From NCBI GenBank assembly GCA_026119855.1, contig JAOWBW010001442.1, positions 62,001-126,000 on the forward strand: a stretch of DNA of 64,000 nt. The letters are read 5' to 3'. The notes under the pieces were generated by a model. The model saw only the letters and a program-made list of their open reading frames with translations, had not been told where the DNA came from and searched no databases. The position numbers and the translations under genes were made by a program. Shown in pieces: positions 22,855 through 33,782 of the stretch. This DNA is from Campanula takesimana. Its lineage: Eukaryota; Streptophyta; Magnoliopsida; Asterales; Campanulaceae. The stretch's first letter is position 1. Every line of letters begins with the position of its first letter.

Positions 22855-22875
22855 TTCTTCCAGGTGAGATTTTCT

Positions 22876-22883
22876 TATAAATA
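22876..22883 (+). promoter_or_regulatory. TATA box of C LTR
   Basis: TATAAATA in the context TTCTTATAAATAGTC. Confidence 0.65.
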
Positions 22884-23928
22884 GTCGACCTCAGTTCATA
22901 ATTTCAACACACAATTTTCTCCCCCGAGTTCTACAGTCTAAACTGCAAACAAAACTCTCTCTCTAAGCCTTTCTAGCAATCCCGAAGGTCCGGCGAATCC
23001 ACGCTAGAGATTCGACTTCGTTCTTGTCAAGTTTGGTGAGAATTTGTCATGTTTTCTTAGTTTAGATCTGATTTATGCTAGTTTCATTATGTTTATACAT
23101 CTATATTCATATGATTCATAACATGCTCTTCATGTTCTTACTAGAATTCATAATATGCTCTATCTCTAGGGTAGCGATCTTAATGCTTATTGTAGATACA
23201 TCGGGGGACCACGGCTTGGCTAGAGCGCGTGAATTACCTAGGATGTCTACTTGATTTTAAGAGTCGCCACCTATGTTTTGGAGGAACATAAGAAAAACCT
23301 AAAAATAGCCAATTTTATTTACAAAACCAGAGATTCGGGAAAAGATGGGTTCGGGGGTTAGGTGACGGAGTGGGAAGTACTTAAACACCCACTCCGCCCC
23401 GCTTACGCGGGTCTTGCTACTTTTGGTATTCTAATGCTAAAATGTCCTTCAATTTAATTAAATAGAAACGTGCTAACAATTGTAATGAAAAGAAAAGGAA
23501 AAATAAAGGGGAAATAAAATAGAATTGCTTTTATTTATTTAATGATAAAGATTACATGTAACAAATAATGTTAAAGAGTTACATTAAGAGATGAAGAGAA
23601 ATTAACATGGTGAATTAAAGTTAAGATTAGAATGTAGGGAGATAACCTTAACTAGCTTCAATATGTGAAGTAGTCATGTTGGTCATGTCCCATTAATGGG
23701 GATTGCATACATCAAGAAGAAGAAAATAAAGGAAGAAAATGGAGTTGTACCTTGAGAAAGAGGACTTGAAACCTTGACTTGAAAGTGTTGTTGTTGTAAT
23801 GAAATTGTTGTAGAACAATTTGTGTAGAGTCTTGTTACTAAGAACTCTTGTTGGGAGAATTTGTGTATAGTGTAGTTTGTGAATCAAAGTTGAGGTCCAA
23901 GGTCCCTTTCCAAGGTAGAAGAAGGGGG

Positions 23929-23936
23929 TTTATATA
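23929..23936 (-). promoter_or_regulatory. TATA box of B LTR
   Basis: TATATAAA on the minus strand, followed by a C-rich stretch; the partner LTR has the same box. Confidence 0.6.
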
Positions 23937-24230
23937 GGTAAAATTAGGAGGGAAAGGTTGGAGGGAAACTGGTCAATCCATGTGAGATGGAGTTGACCAA
24001 TCACAAATAAGATAAATGAATAAAAGAAAAATAAAAGAAATAAAGAAATCAAATAATAAATGAAAGAAATATTAGTTTTTTGGGAAAAGGCTAGAATATG
24101 GGATTTGGAGTTAATGAATAAAAAGGGGATGAATTTGGATGTAAAAGAGATGTTTTTGTGATCAAGAAGATGTTTGTAAATAAGAAAAGGGAGGGAAATA
24201 AGGTGCAATCCGTTACTGCCAAAATGGGAA

Positions 24231-24296
24231 GCGTGCGAGTCCCGCTTTTAGGGCGAGACGCGCGCGCAGCCCACAAGAAGTGCCAGAGGCGCGCGA
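24231..24296 (-). promoter_or_regulatory. Three-unit GC motif in B LTR
   Basis: Cores GCGTGCGA (24231), GCGCGCGC (24260) and GCGCGCGA (24289), 29 bp apart. In the partner LTR the last two are at 48544 and 48573, again 29 apart. One spacer is shared with the leader motif of element A. Confidence 0.7.
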
Positions 24297-24475
24297 GTCT
24301 AAAAATGACAGAATGACAGAAAAGACTCAAAAGTTAATTCTGGTACGCAGTTTAGTCCAAAACTAACGGAATCAGTTAGGAACTTAACGGAAGTAACAGA
24401 AATTAACAAAAAACAATTAAAGTAAAAATACTATGTATGCAATCGGGGTGAGAGGTCCAAGGCGGGGTGTCTACA

Positions 24476-24489
24476 GAGCCCCTCGGCGA
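24476..24489 (-). other. Polypurine tract of B
   Basis: The reverse complement of GAGCCCCTCGGCGA, matching that of A at 18105-18117, adjoins the LTR. Confidence 0.85.
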
Positions 24490-24640
24490 TGTGGATTGCG
24501 AATTAAAACGCGTTGACGAGAAAGACAACCACCGAGGACATCGACAAGAGAAAACAAAGACTCGATAAAGCAGGAATTTAAAATTACAATGGATAGGAGT
24601 GCGCTCCATGTGTGAGCGGATTAATTGATATTAAAAGGAT

Positions 24641-25216
24641 ATAGCGGAATCCGTTTGCTGAAGGGGATCTGTTTGCTGATGCGGGATCCGTTTGCTGGTG
24701 CGGGCTCCGTTTGCTGAAGCGGGATCCGTTTGCTGAATGCGGGATTCGTTGGCTGAGGCGGGATCCGTTTGCTGAATACGGGATCCGTTTGCTGATGAGG
24801 GATCCGTTTGCTGATGGCGGGATCCGTTTGCTGGTGCGGGATCCGTTTGCTGGTGCGAGATCCGTTTGCTGATTGCGGGATCCGTTTGCTGAATGCGGGA
24901 TCCGTTTGCTGATGGCGGGATCCGTTTGCTGGTGCGGGATCCGTTTGCTGGTGCGGGATCTGTTTGCTGATTGCGGGATCCATTTGCTGAATGCGGGATC
25001 CGTTTGCTGAAGCGGGATCCGTTTGCTGAATGCTGGATCCGTTTGCTGATGCGGGATCCGTTTGCTGAAGGCGAAATCCGTTTGCTGAAGCGGGATCCGT
25101 TTGCTGATGCGGGATCCGTTTGCTGAAGCGGGATCCGTTTACTGATGCGAGATCCGTTTGCTAGAGGCGGGATCCGTTTGCTAAGGCAGGATCCGTTTGC
25201 TGATTGCGGGATCACC
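24641..25216 (-). repeat. Tandem repeat, 19-21-bp unit, about 28 copies, in B 3' UTR
   Basis: Unit GCGGGATCCGTTTGCTGAT on the plus strand, with 1-2 bp length variants. It sits in the same place, just inside the PPT, as the unrelated 30-bp repeat of A. Long open frames across it (ANGSRISKRIP-like) come from the repeat and are not considered proteins. Confidence 0.93.
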
Positions 25217-27364
25217 GTGGACCAAATTGCTGTCTAGAGCTGCAGTTGCTGTTGACTTTATCGTGGGGATGCGGACATGGTTGACTGTGGACCATTTTCT
25301 GTTGGGATGAAGTGCCTTGAGTAGCGGATGCTGTTGACTTCGTGGTGGTACCTGTTATGTGTGTGCTTGGCAGGTATATGTGTTTGTGCAAGAAGATGCA
25401 TGAAGTGTGAAATGAAGAGAGAAATAGTGCTCGTGGTGCAATGTGATTTGAAAGCAGTTTGCATGAGAGAAGTAAAGTGATTCTGTGTTTGAAGTGATTT
25501 TTGAAAGCAGAGATTGCTTGAGATGAATGATGTTCATACCTTCACCTACCATTGCCGCTTGATTGGGGATGGATTGCTGATGGATGATGCTGCTTTTGAT
25601 GAAGAATGTCCATGCTTTGGATGGAGAATGATGATGTTGATGGTGATGAATTGTTCTTGCCTTTGAACGAGTGTCGGCGAGATGGTATTCTGGATGGTGG
25701 GTTGGTCGTGCCAAAAGGCTGCCTACGTATCCCTTAAAAGGAATCAGATCAGCGTAGTTCAAGGGTGATGGAGAATGCTGGGGAAGAATGCTAGGAGCAA
25801 GGAAAAATAAAGCACATACTTTTGCACATAGAAGGAGAAAAGGAAAAAGAAAAAGAAAAATCTTTTTTTTATTTTATTTTATTTTTTTTTTTTTTTTTTT
25901 TTTAAAGATTAGAAGGGAAAGAATATGCACACACGTGAGAAAAAGATTTTTTTTTTTTTTTTTTTTTTAAGTTCGTGGTGAACCATTTTAACCATTGTGT
26001 GTTTGTAAAGCCAACCCAAGATCAAGTCATGTTCGATCGAAGTCCGGATTGCCTCGCTTGAATGTTGTCGTCGTTGCCGTGGTGTCCAACGAAATTGATG
26101 TCTAGCCCCAAGAGATTTGTCGTTTATGGGGCTTTAAAAGGACTATTGATGCCGGGATGCCAAGGGGTTGCTGATTGTAAAGCCCCTTAGATGCTGAACT
26201 TTGAGTGGCTTATGAAGCCCCAAGATGAATCAACTCTTAGCCCATTCAAATAAACTGTATTTTGTTGTCGACGTGGGCAAACCCTAAGAGAAGATCATTG
26301 ATACCAAGCTTTGAGAGATTTCTAAGCTCCAAATATCATGGGCTTATCAAGTTTGTAGATGGCGGGATGTGGAGACCTTTCGATGTGAAGCCCCAAATCG
26401 GCTTAGCTTTATATTGAATGCCACATCGGGTAGGACTCTTGAAGGCGATCTCTTTCTTTCTCTTGCTTGTAGATGGATGGCCCTTTTTGTGGTTGATACC
26501 CAAATGTAGTACGGTCTTCGGGAGACGTCTCGTGGGAGATGGTGATATTGTTGCAGATGATAAGGTCTTGGTGTGATAAAGTCTCGAACGGTATGTTTGC
26601 TCGAGTCTTCTTGAGTTGAACCGACGGCGGATCTTCGGATGCAGCCTGTGCTTTTGATCTTGGAGAAGGGGGTCATATACTTGCAGAAACATTGGGATTG
26701 GCCGTAACTCTGTCTCTAGAGTTAACATATTGGCATTGCCCGCCATAACTCAGCCGGGTGAGTCTAGCATATTGAATCTTTTTCCTTTTCTCTAAGACTT
26801 CTTTCAGAATCTCACTGTGAGTTCTAACAAGAATCATCAAATTCATTCATATCATCGGAGCCTTCATTTAAAACCAAGAGGCCTTTTGACTGGAAGAGTT
26901 GAGGGACCATTGAAGTTTGATCCCTTTCATGGGGTCATAACACTACTCCCAAATTGCATTGCTCGGGTACCACTGCCCAAAAGCTTGTTAATTACGAAGC
27001 CCCAATATTGCCCTTTGCTTGAATTACTGTGAAGCCGTGGCCCAAAAGATTTGTAGATTGCGAAGCCCCTTGAGACCTTTCGGTATAAAGCTTCAAATGT
27101 TGCTGGGGACATTGAAGTGAATTGCTTCTTACCGAGGGAGCCTTTAAGACTTGACCGTAGCCCCTAGAGTGACATCATTGATTACGAGAAAGGTCTATCC
27201 TTGATTGGGGGAACGAGCACGGGCATGCATGACAAGAGGGATTTTTGACATCCCTTTTGAGAGACTTTGAGGATAGTCTCACACATCTTCCTCGAGCATA
27301 GCCCCTAGGGCTTTATTGATTGTCAAATGAAGCAAAAGAAGCCCTTGTTCTTGAGTCACATAGG
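25217..27364 (-). other. B internal non-coding region
   Basis: Homologous on the minus strand to 15600-17590 of A, including the ACGTAGGCAGCC...TTTTGGCACGACC passage near 25700-25730. It contains T-runs at about 25861-25903 and 25949-25968 and repeated AGCCCC phrases. No protein seen. It ends abruptly at 27364. Confidence 0.7.
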
Positions 27365-27408
27365 AAATTATTTTGTGAATTATATGGAATTATTTTGTGA
27401 ATTATTTT
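27365..27408. other. Filler DNA at a deletion junction
   Basis: About 44 bp lying between B internal sequence and the truncated copia LTR. It consists of two imperfect copies of ATGGAATTATTTTGTGAATT, which occurs once in the normal LTR at about 27478. Confidence 0.7.
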
Positions 27409-28590
27409 GGAGCTTCTTGATCTTGGTTGCTAGACCAATAATTATGAAACACACTTTCACAATTTAATAAAGAACTATATGGAATTATTTTGTGAATTAT
27501 TTTGTTCTTCAATCCAAGATGTCTTGGAACAAAATAATAATTCTCTCAAACTCTTTGTAGGCACACAAAACACTTGGGCTGATGGTCTGGCTGAAATTGT
27601 CTTTTTATACATAATTAAGACATATTCCAAATAGGAAACTTGTGCCAAAAACCTTCCCAAATCGAATTAGAAAATTTTCTGCCGCCAGACCAAGCGCCCG
27701 CCGGGTGCATACTGAGCGCCCGCTCGCTACCCAGAAAAGCCAGAATTTTCCAAAAATTCCTTTGAGGTCCTTCGACCCTAAATTCCAATACAGTCCTTTT
27801 ATTTAAGATTCGTTCTATTGTGTGTGACCCTCTAGGATTATACTAAGTTGGCAATGGGCTCAAACATGAAACCATAAGATATGATTAAGTTCTAGCAAAC
27901 CGTCATACCTACCCAAATAGTATAACTAGATACAAGTTCACATTCCTTTAGAATATGTCACAATCCTTTTATCCACGATGTCATTGAACACAAGTCATGG
28001 TCAAACAGTCAACTTGTCTTGTTCAATACTTTCTCGATTCCGAATATGTTGATAATTCAAATGCTATTGATCCAATCAATCCATTTGAGTCCGGCCGAAC
28101 ATTTCATCAACATCATTCCTTCGAGGGGCCCAAGCTTGACATCTCTCCGTGGAGGGACAAATCCATTTAGCTTATTATTCTTCCCAACGGGAATCCGATT
28201 ATGCCAATCATACCCTTTATAACTACCGTGTTAAGGTAGCGTTTGAATATGTCAAACACAATGTTCATCAAGTGGAAGACTATAATAACTTCATGTCTAA
28301 GGATTCAAATGACATAACTAATATGAGATATATGTTCGACATAGACCATGACATAAATCTCATACAGCGGGTCATGTCCAGTACCTTGTTCCAAACAAGT
28401 ACCCATAAATCTAACATGATCATCCCATGATCATTTAGCCTTTATACTAGTGCTTAACAAGTACTAGGGACGGAGATTATTATAAGTAAACATGAACAAC
28501 AATAATAATCAAAACATCTCTTTATTGATATGAAATAAATGATAACAATTACAACGTTTATTAAACGTGCCTAGGGCACCACTACCAACA
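27409..28590 (-). repeat. 3' LTR of H, outer end deleted
   Basis: Ends CTACCAACA next to the PPT. On the left it starts at GGAGCTTCTTG; compared with 45973-47409, about 240 bp of the LTR's outer end are missing. It carries a one-pair GC cassette. Confidence 0.92.
27691..27726 (-). promoter_or_regulatory. One-pair GC cassette in H 3' LTR
   Basis: CAAGCGCCCGCCGG (27691) and TGAGCGCCCGCTCG (27713), 22 bp apart. The partner LTR has the same pair at 46509 and 46531. Confidence 0.8.
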
Positions 28591-28602
28591 ATCTCCCACT
28601 TG
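28591..28602 (-). other. Polypurine tract of H
   Basis: The reverse complement of ATCTCCCACTTG adjoins the 3' LTR. Confidence 0.88.
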
Positions 28603-28604
28603 CC

Positions 28605-30506
28605 CTAGGCCCAATCTCCCATGTATCTAATACCCATGGACCTAACATGACCATCATGTTTAGCTTGTGGAAGTCCCTTTGTTAGCGGGTCCGCAACATT
28701 GTCATCAGTAGGTACTCTGCATATATTTACATCTCCCCTATCAACGATCTCTCGAATGATATGAGAACACCTAAGTATGTGTTTGGATTTCTGATGTGCT
28801 CTTGGTTCCTTTGCTTGAGCAATAGCACCATTATTATCGCAATAAAGGCCTATTGGATTAGCAATACTAGGAACCACTTCAAGTTCAGTGATGAACTTGT
28901 TAATCCAAACAGCTTCCTTTGCGGCATCTGATGCAGCAATATACTCAGCTTCTGTTGTAGAATCAGCGGTTGTACTTTGCTTGGAAATCTTCCATCTTAC
29001 AGCTCCACCATTTAACATAAACACAAAACCCGATTGCGATCGGCTATCATCTTTGTCGGTTTGGAAGCTTCCATCCGTGTAAGCATTTACAACAAGATCA
29101 TCTTCCATTCCTCCATAGACTAAAAACGAGTCTTTAGTTCTTCTCAAGTACTTAAGAATCGCTTTTACAGCTACCCAGTGATTTTCGCCAGGGTCGGATT
29201 GGTATCTACTTGTCATGCTCAAAGCATAAGATACATCCGGCCTAGTACAAATCATGGCATACATGATGGACCCAATTGCCGAAGCATATGGAACATCATT
29301 CATTTTCTCACGCTCATCATTTGTCTTAGGACATTGGGTCTTGCTTAGAGAAACTCCATGTAGTACGGGCAAGGTACCTCTTTTAGAATTTTCCATACGG
29401 AATCTTCTAATGACCTTGTCAATGTATGTACTTTGGCTCAAACCAAGTAGCCTCCTTGATCTATTTCTATAGATCTTAATGCCAAGTATATATGCGGCTT
29501 CACCCATATCTTTCATTGCAAAACACTTTCCTAACCAAGTCTTCACAGACTGAAGTGTAGGAATGTCGTTTCCAATGAGCAATATGTCATCCACGTATAA
29601 AACAAGGAAAAGCACTATGCTCCCACTAATCTTCTTGTATACACAAGGATCATCTTCGTTCTTGATGAAACCAAACTCTTTGACCGATTCATCAAAATGG
29701 AGATTCCAACTCCTAGATGCTTGCTTCAATCCATAGATGGATCTTTGCAATTTGCATACCTTAGAATCTTGTTCAAAACCTTCTGGTTGTGTCATATACA
29801 CATCCTCTTGGAGTTTTCGATTTAGGAAAGCGGTTTTGACGTCCATTTGCCATATTTCATAGTCATGATATGCGGTAATGGCAAGCAAGATTCTTATAGA
29901 CTTGATCATTGCTACGGGTGAAAAGGTTTCATCATAGTCAATACCATGAACTTTCCTATAACCCTTCGCTACAAGTCTAGCTTTATAAGTATGCACCTTC
30001 CCATCCATGTCAGTCTTCTTCTTGAAGACCCATTTGTATCCTATGGTTTTTACACCTTCGGGTGCATCAATCAAATTCCAAACTTGATTGTCTTGCATGG
30101 ATTGTAATTCGGATTCCATGGCTCCAAGCCACTTGTCCGAATCAGGAGAAGACATCGCCTCTTGGTAGGTTGACGGTTCATCATTCTCAATGATTTCCAC
30201 CTCATTACTATCCGTTACGAGAAATCCATATCTCTCGGGCTCGGATCCTAACCTACTAGATCTGCGAGTTACTTGTGTATTTTGAACAGGTTCCACAACT
30301 CCTTGTGGTTCTTGTTCTTATTCCACTATTGGTTCAATGTTATTTTCTGGGTCTTGAATTTCTTCAATATTTATTTTATTCCCACTTATTTCTTTGGAGA
30401 GAAACTCTTTCTCTAGAAAGACACCAGTTCGGGCAACAAACACTTTGTTGTCCTCACGGTTGTAAAAGTAATATCCTCTAGTTTCCTTTGGATATTCCAC
30501 GAAAAT
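28605..30506 (-). pseudogene. pol: H reverse transcriptase and RNase H
   Basis: 563 codons are open from about 30296 down to the stop at 28605. RT catalytic YVDD codons are at 29586-29597. RNase H motifs AYTDGSFQTD, TTEAEYIAAS and LYCDNNGAIA follow. Very close to K1 over this region. Upstream, a TAA at about 30318-30320 interrupts the linker, and 30321-30506 is the end of the integrase segment (GYYFYNREDNKVF), cut at 30506 by G1 insertion. Confidence 0.92.
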
Positions 30507-32618
30507 TGTCACGACCCGAAATATAGGCTCTATTTTTATTAGTAATAAGTGATTATTGTTTAATTATTTGCCTATCTATTTATTTAAATTATTATTTATT
30601 TAAATATTTATGTGTGCATTTTATGTGTTATAATAATTTATGCCAAGCATTTTATTCGAGTTATTTGGGCTGGTGTAGAAGTGTTGAGTCTTAATTGTTA
30701 GTAGGGAGAGTAAGCATTTGCGTTAGTTGAAGGGGAGGGGCCTAGATGTAACCTTTTGAATAATTTCCCCCTACTCCCCTCTCCTCCCTCACCTTCTCCC
30801 TCACTCTCCCCATCCCTCTTCCAGCCAACTCTCTCCCTCTCTCTTGGTTTTGGGTAAGTTTTCTCCCTTTCCTTCTCTCTTAATTTTCTTCATCTTCTCC
30901 TTGTTATCTCTCATTTCTTAAAACATGAACCTTGTTTAGATCGTCGATAGGATCGCGTAGAACCAAAAAGAATTGAATTCCGTCAACTTTGAGATTTATC
31001 AAGTAAGTTACTTTTCCCCCATTTTGATGCTAAAATGTTCATATCATGTTTAGATAATGTTTGATGTGTTATATTTGAAGTTTGGTTGGGTTTTGAATTT
31101 GTTTGGAATTTATTTGAGTTTTTGGTTAAAAATGGTGAATTGATGAATGTTGGATTTGATTCTTGGTTTTGGGTTGATAAATGGTGTATTTGGATCCCCA
31201 CCCTAGTTATAAGTGGTTTTGGTACATTTTGGAACGTGTAGAAAGAGTTGAAATGGAGTATTTTGTGTTTTGGTGAAATTTGGGGTCGAAATGAAGAACC
31301 CAGCTCTGTTCTTCCCGGCCAAAACCCAGGCCGAGCGCCCGCCCGCCTTGACCCGAGCGCCCGCCTACATGACCTTTTCTAATGGCCAGACCTTCTGGTC
31401 ATTCAGGCGCCCGCCTGCCCCATGCCAGGCGCCCGCCCGCCCCCTGTTCCAGGATTTTGCCCTTTTGCTTGGTTTAAGACTTAAGGCTTATCTAGTTTAG
31501 GTTTATTTCTTCTAATTAACTTAAGATAACACCGTGGAACACTTTATTGATTGGATTTGATTATTTTGTGAATAAATACGATATGGAATTTGATTAAGTA
31601 TCATTTTGGGAATGTGGTTCATCTTTGATGTGCGGTTTTTATTGGTTTACCTTTGTGGTGATTTAATTGGATTGGTTCCCTACTTTGGAGCCTTAAGTTG
31701 TTTATTCATGCTAAATTATTAGTACTTAGCATTTATTTGGAAGCCCAGCTGGCATATTTGTTGCATCGGGCGATGGAAAAGATTATAATGGCAAAGCCAA
31801 GTCCATTATAATGTTGACCATTGTTTTACCCCCTTCTATACCCCTTTTCCAGATTGGCCTTGGAAAGGATAAGTTAGCTTCCCTTAGGAATGTATCTAGC
31901 TACCGGGCATGACTTTGTGTCATGGCTCTTGTCCTTTGTGACACTTTTATGGTTATTGGTTCCGGTACCGGGGTTTTCTCTTCGGCTTTCATGCTATTAT
32001 GAAGATGATTTGTTGATTATTGAAGCTGCGCAGCGATCCTTTATTTAGATGTATCGGTTGGGAAAACCTTGGCTATATCCTTTGTTATGTGTTTATTTCC
32101 GCTGCTATCTGTTATGTGATAAATGCTATGTGTTATGTGATATTTATTATTGCTTATCGCTTCGTGCATCATAGCATGTCATGTAGTTGCATTAGTAACT
32201 TATTGAGATTTATCTCACCCCCTTTTCTTTTATCTTTGTTTTTCCTTAACCCCCCCCCCCCCCCAGGTGCTAAGGATTAGTCTCGCTGATCACGAGAAAG
32301 AGGACGTCGAGTGTGGATCCATTCTTTTGGGGAAGGTTGTTATAGGTTGGTTTACATTATGTAAATGTGTAACCTTTTTGGGATAGTTGTACCAAACAAT
32401 GACGTCATTAAGAATTGTATATTTGTATTTTGTTGGGCATAAACTTGTGGAAGTTTATGATAGTTGTAATTGGTTTTTATCAAACTTGGTTTTGTAAAAA
32501 TTTGGATAATCACCTTTTGGTATCAAATGGAATTTTTAACTTCGGTATTTCACAGTTTTGGTTTTAGAGTCGACGTCCAGATCGCGGTCTCGGGCCCGCG
32601 GGGTCCGGGGTCGCGATA
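30507..32618 (+). repeat. 5' LTR of G1
   Basis: Starts TGTCACGACCCG; ends GTCGCGATA where other copies have CGACA (C-to-T at the last dinucleotide). Features: CT-rich leader-like stretch (30770-30850), GGTAAG donor-like site (about 30851), GC cassette (31332-31439), hairpin TGAGATTTATCTCA near 32203 with a 15-C run and CAG at 32250-32266. Confidence 0.95.
31332..31439 (+). promoter_or_regulatory. Four-palindrome GC cassette in G1 5' LTR (GCGCCCGC version)
   Basis: Units start at 31332, 31354, 31404 and 31426 (spacing 22-50-22). Unit 3, CAGGCG-CC-CGCCTG, is a perfect palindrome. The middle spacer contains AGACCTTCTGGTCA, shared with the copia K1 cassette. Confidence 0.85.
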
Positions 32619-32620
32619 GT

Positions 32621-32632
32621 TGGTATCAGAGC
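32621..32632 (+). other. Primer-binding site of G1
   Basis: TGGTATCAGAGC two bases after the LTR end; initiator tRNA-Met type. Confidence 0.92.
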
Positions 32633-32739
32633 TATGGCATTAGCTCTATTTATAAGTATAGGTGGATTAGTATGACCTAGGTGGGTAGTAGTGTGCGGAG
32701 TGATTAACGGTTGATGTTTTATGCAGGTACTTGTTTACA

Positions 32740-33782
32740 ATGGTTCGTAGAAGGAGTGGTGAAGGTAGTACCGGTAATGCAAATCAGAATGATACAAGGG
32801 AAGAAGCACGTGCCATGTTTCAAGGCATGTTCGAGGCGGCCATGAAGGCCATACATGATCAAGGTCCGAGGGTAGAACAAGCACCACCCCGCTATGGATT
32901 GGAACAATTTCTGAAGCTGAAACCGGTTGAATTCAATGGGGAGCCCGATGTTCGGAAAGCTGAGTTGTGGATTGAGTCTATGGAGAAGATTTATGAGGTA
33001 TTTGGTTGCTCGGATGAGGACAAGGTCCGGTTTGCGGCTTATAAGCTTGTGGGTGCCGCCGAGCATTGGTGGAAGGGTGTTAAAGCTACTTGGGATGATA
33101 CTCACATGGTGTATGCGTGGGAGTTGTTTGTGCGCAAATTCAAGGAGCATTTCATTCCGGTTGTTGATCAAAACCGAAAGGAGATCGAGCTACTCAACCT
33201 GGAGCAAGGTGTGTTGTCTATAGCACAATACTCGGCTAAGTTCATAGAATTAGCCCGGTATTGCGACTATTTGGTGAGGACCAAGGAACAAAAAGCTATG
33301 AGATTCATTCGGGGATTGAAGACCTCCATCCATACTCAACTTATAGCCCAGAGGATTGTGACATTTCAGGATGCGGTAGACCGTACCTATCTTATAGAGC
33401 AAGGTATTGGGGAACATAAGAGGAAGACCGAGGTGGCCAACCCGAGTAAGAAAGGAGCGCAGAGCAAGTCACAACCAAGGATTGATAAACGAGGTAACTT
33501 TGGGGGACGATTTCAGTTTAAGGGGCAAACCTCACCGAGGAATCCGGGTACTACTCCGGGGATGCAGAATAGGAGGCCTTGTACCTTTTGTCAGAGGGTA
33601 GGCCATACGGAGGATAGGTGTTGGAAAAAACAAGGCAAGTGTACCAATTGTGGTGAAATGGGGCACTTTACGAGAGAGTGCACGAGGTACCGAGGACAAG
33701 CATCCGGGTCAGGAGTTGGTAATAATCAAGTCAGAAAAGGGATGCTACCGGGAAGCCCAAAGTCCAAGGAAGGGTATTTGCC
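32740..33782 (+). pseudogene. gag: G1 gag, frameshifted at its end
   Basis: The ATG at 32740 (MVRRRSGEGS) follows a TATGCAG/GTAC acceptor-like site. The gag domain includes GAAEHWWKGVKATW (about 33052). Zinc knuckles CTFCQRVGHTEDRC (about 33580-33625) and CTNCGEMGHFTREC (about 33640-33685) follow. One base is missing near 33727 compared with G2/G3, which puts gag out of frame with protease. Confidence 0.9.

Larger units (their letters stand above)
22715..23190 (+). repeat. 3' LTR of C, first part
   Basis: Begins TGTTGACGACC, close to TGTAGACACCC of A and B. It holds a TATA box and a pair of GC palindromes, and ends at the B insertion with cttat. It continues at 48766. Confidence 0.7.
23191..24475 (-). 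repeat. 3' LTR of B
   Basis: Read on the plus strand it starts TGTAGATAC and ends GTGTCTACA. The equivalent to its 5' partner is 47472-48760, with only scattered differences. It contains a TATA box and a three-unit GC motif. Confidence 0.93.

Noticed and set aside
24621..25215. 194- and 120-codon frames across the 19-21-bp repeat
   Set aside because: Several frames are open at once and the peptide is only the repeat; it lies in the 3' UTR of a non-autonomous element.
28019..28430. Recurring 60-90-codon frames in every copia LTR (also at 12061, 36108, 41204, 46837)
   Set aside because: They lie in LTR U3 sequence antisense to the element and vary in length between copies; conserved because the LTR is.
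31270..31500. 76-codon Pro/Ala-rich frame in the G1 LTRs
   Set aside because: It is the GC cassette read as codons; other versions of the cassette do not keep the frame.
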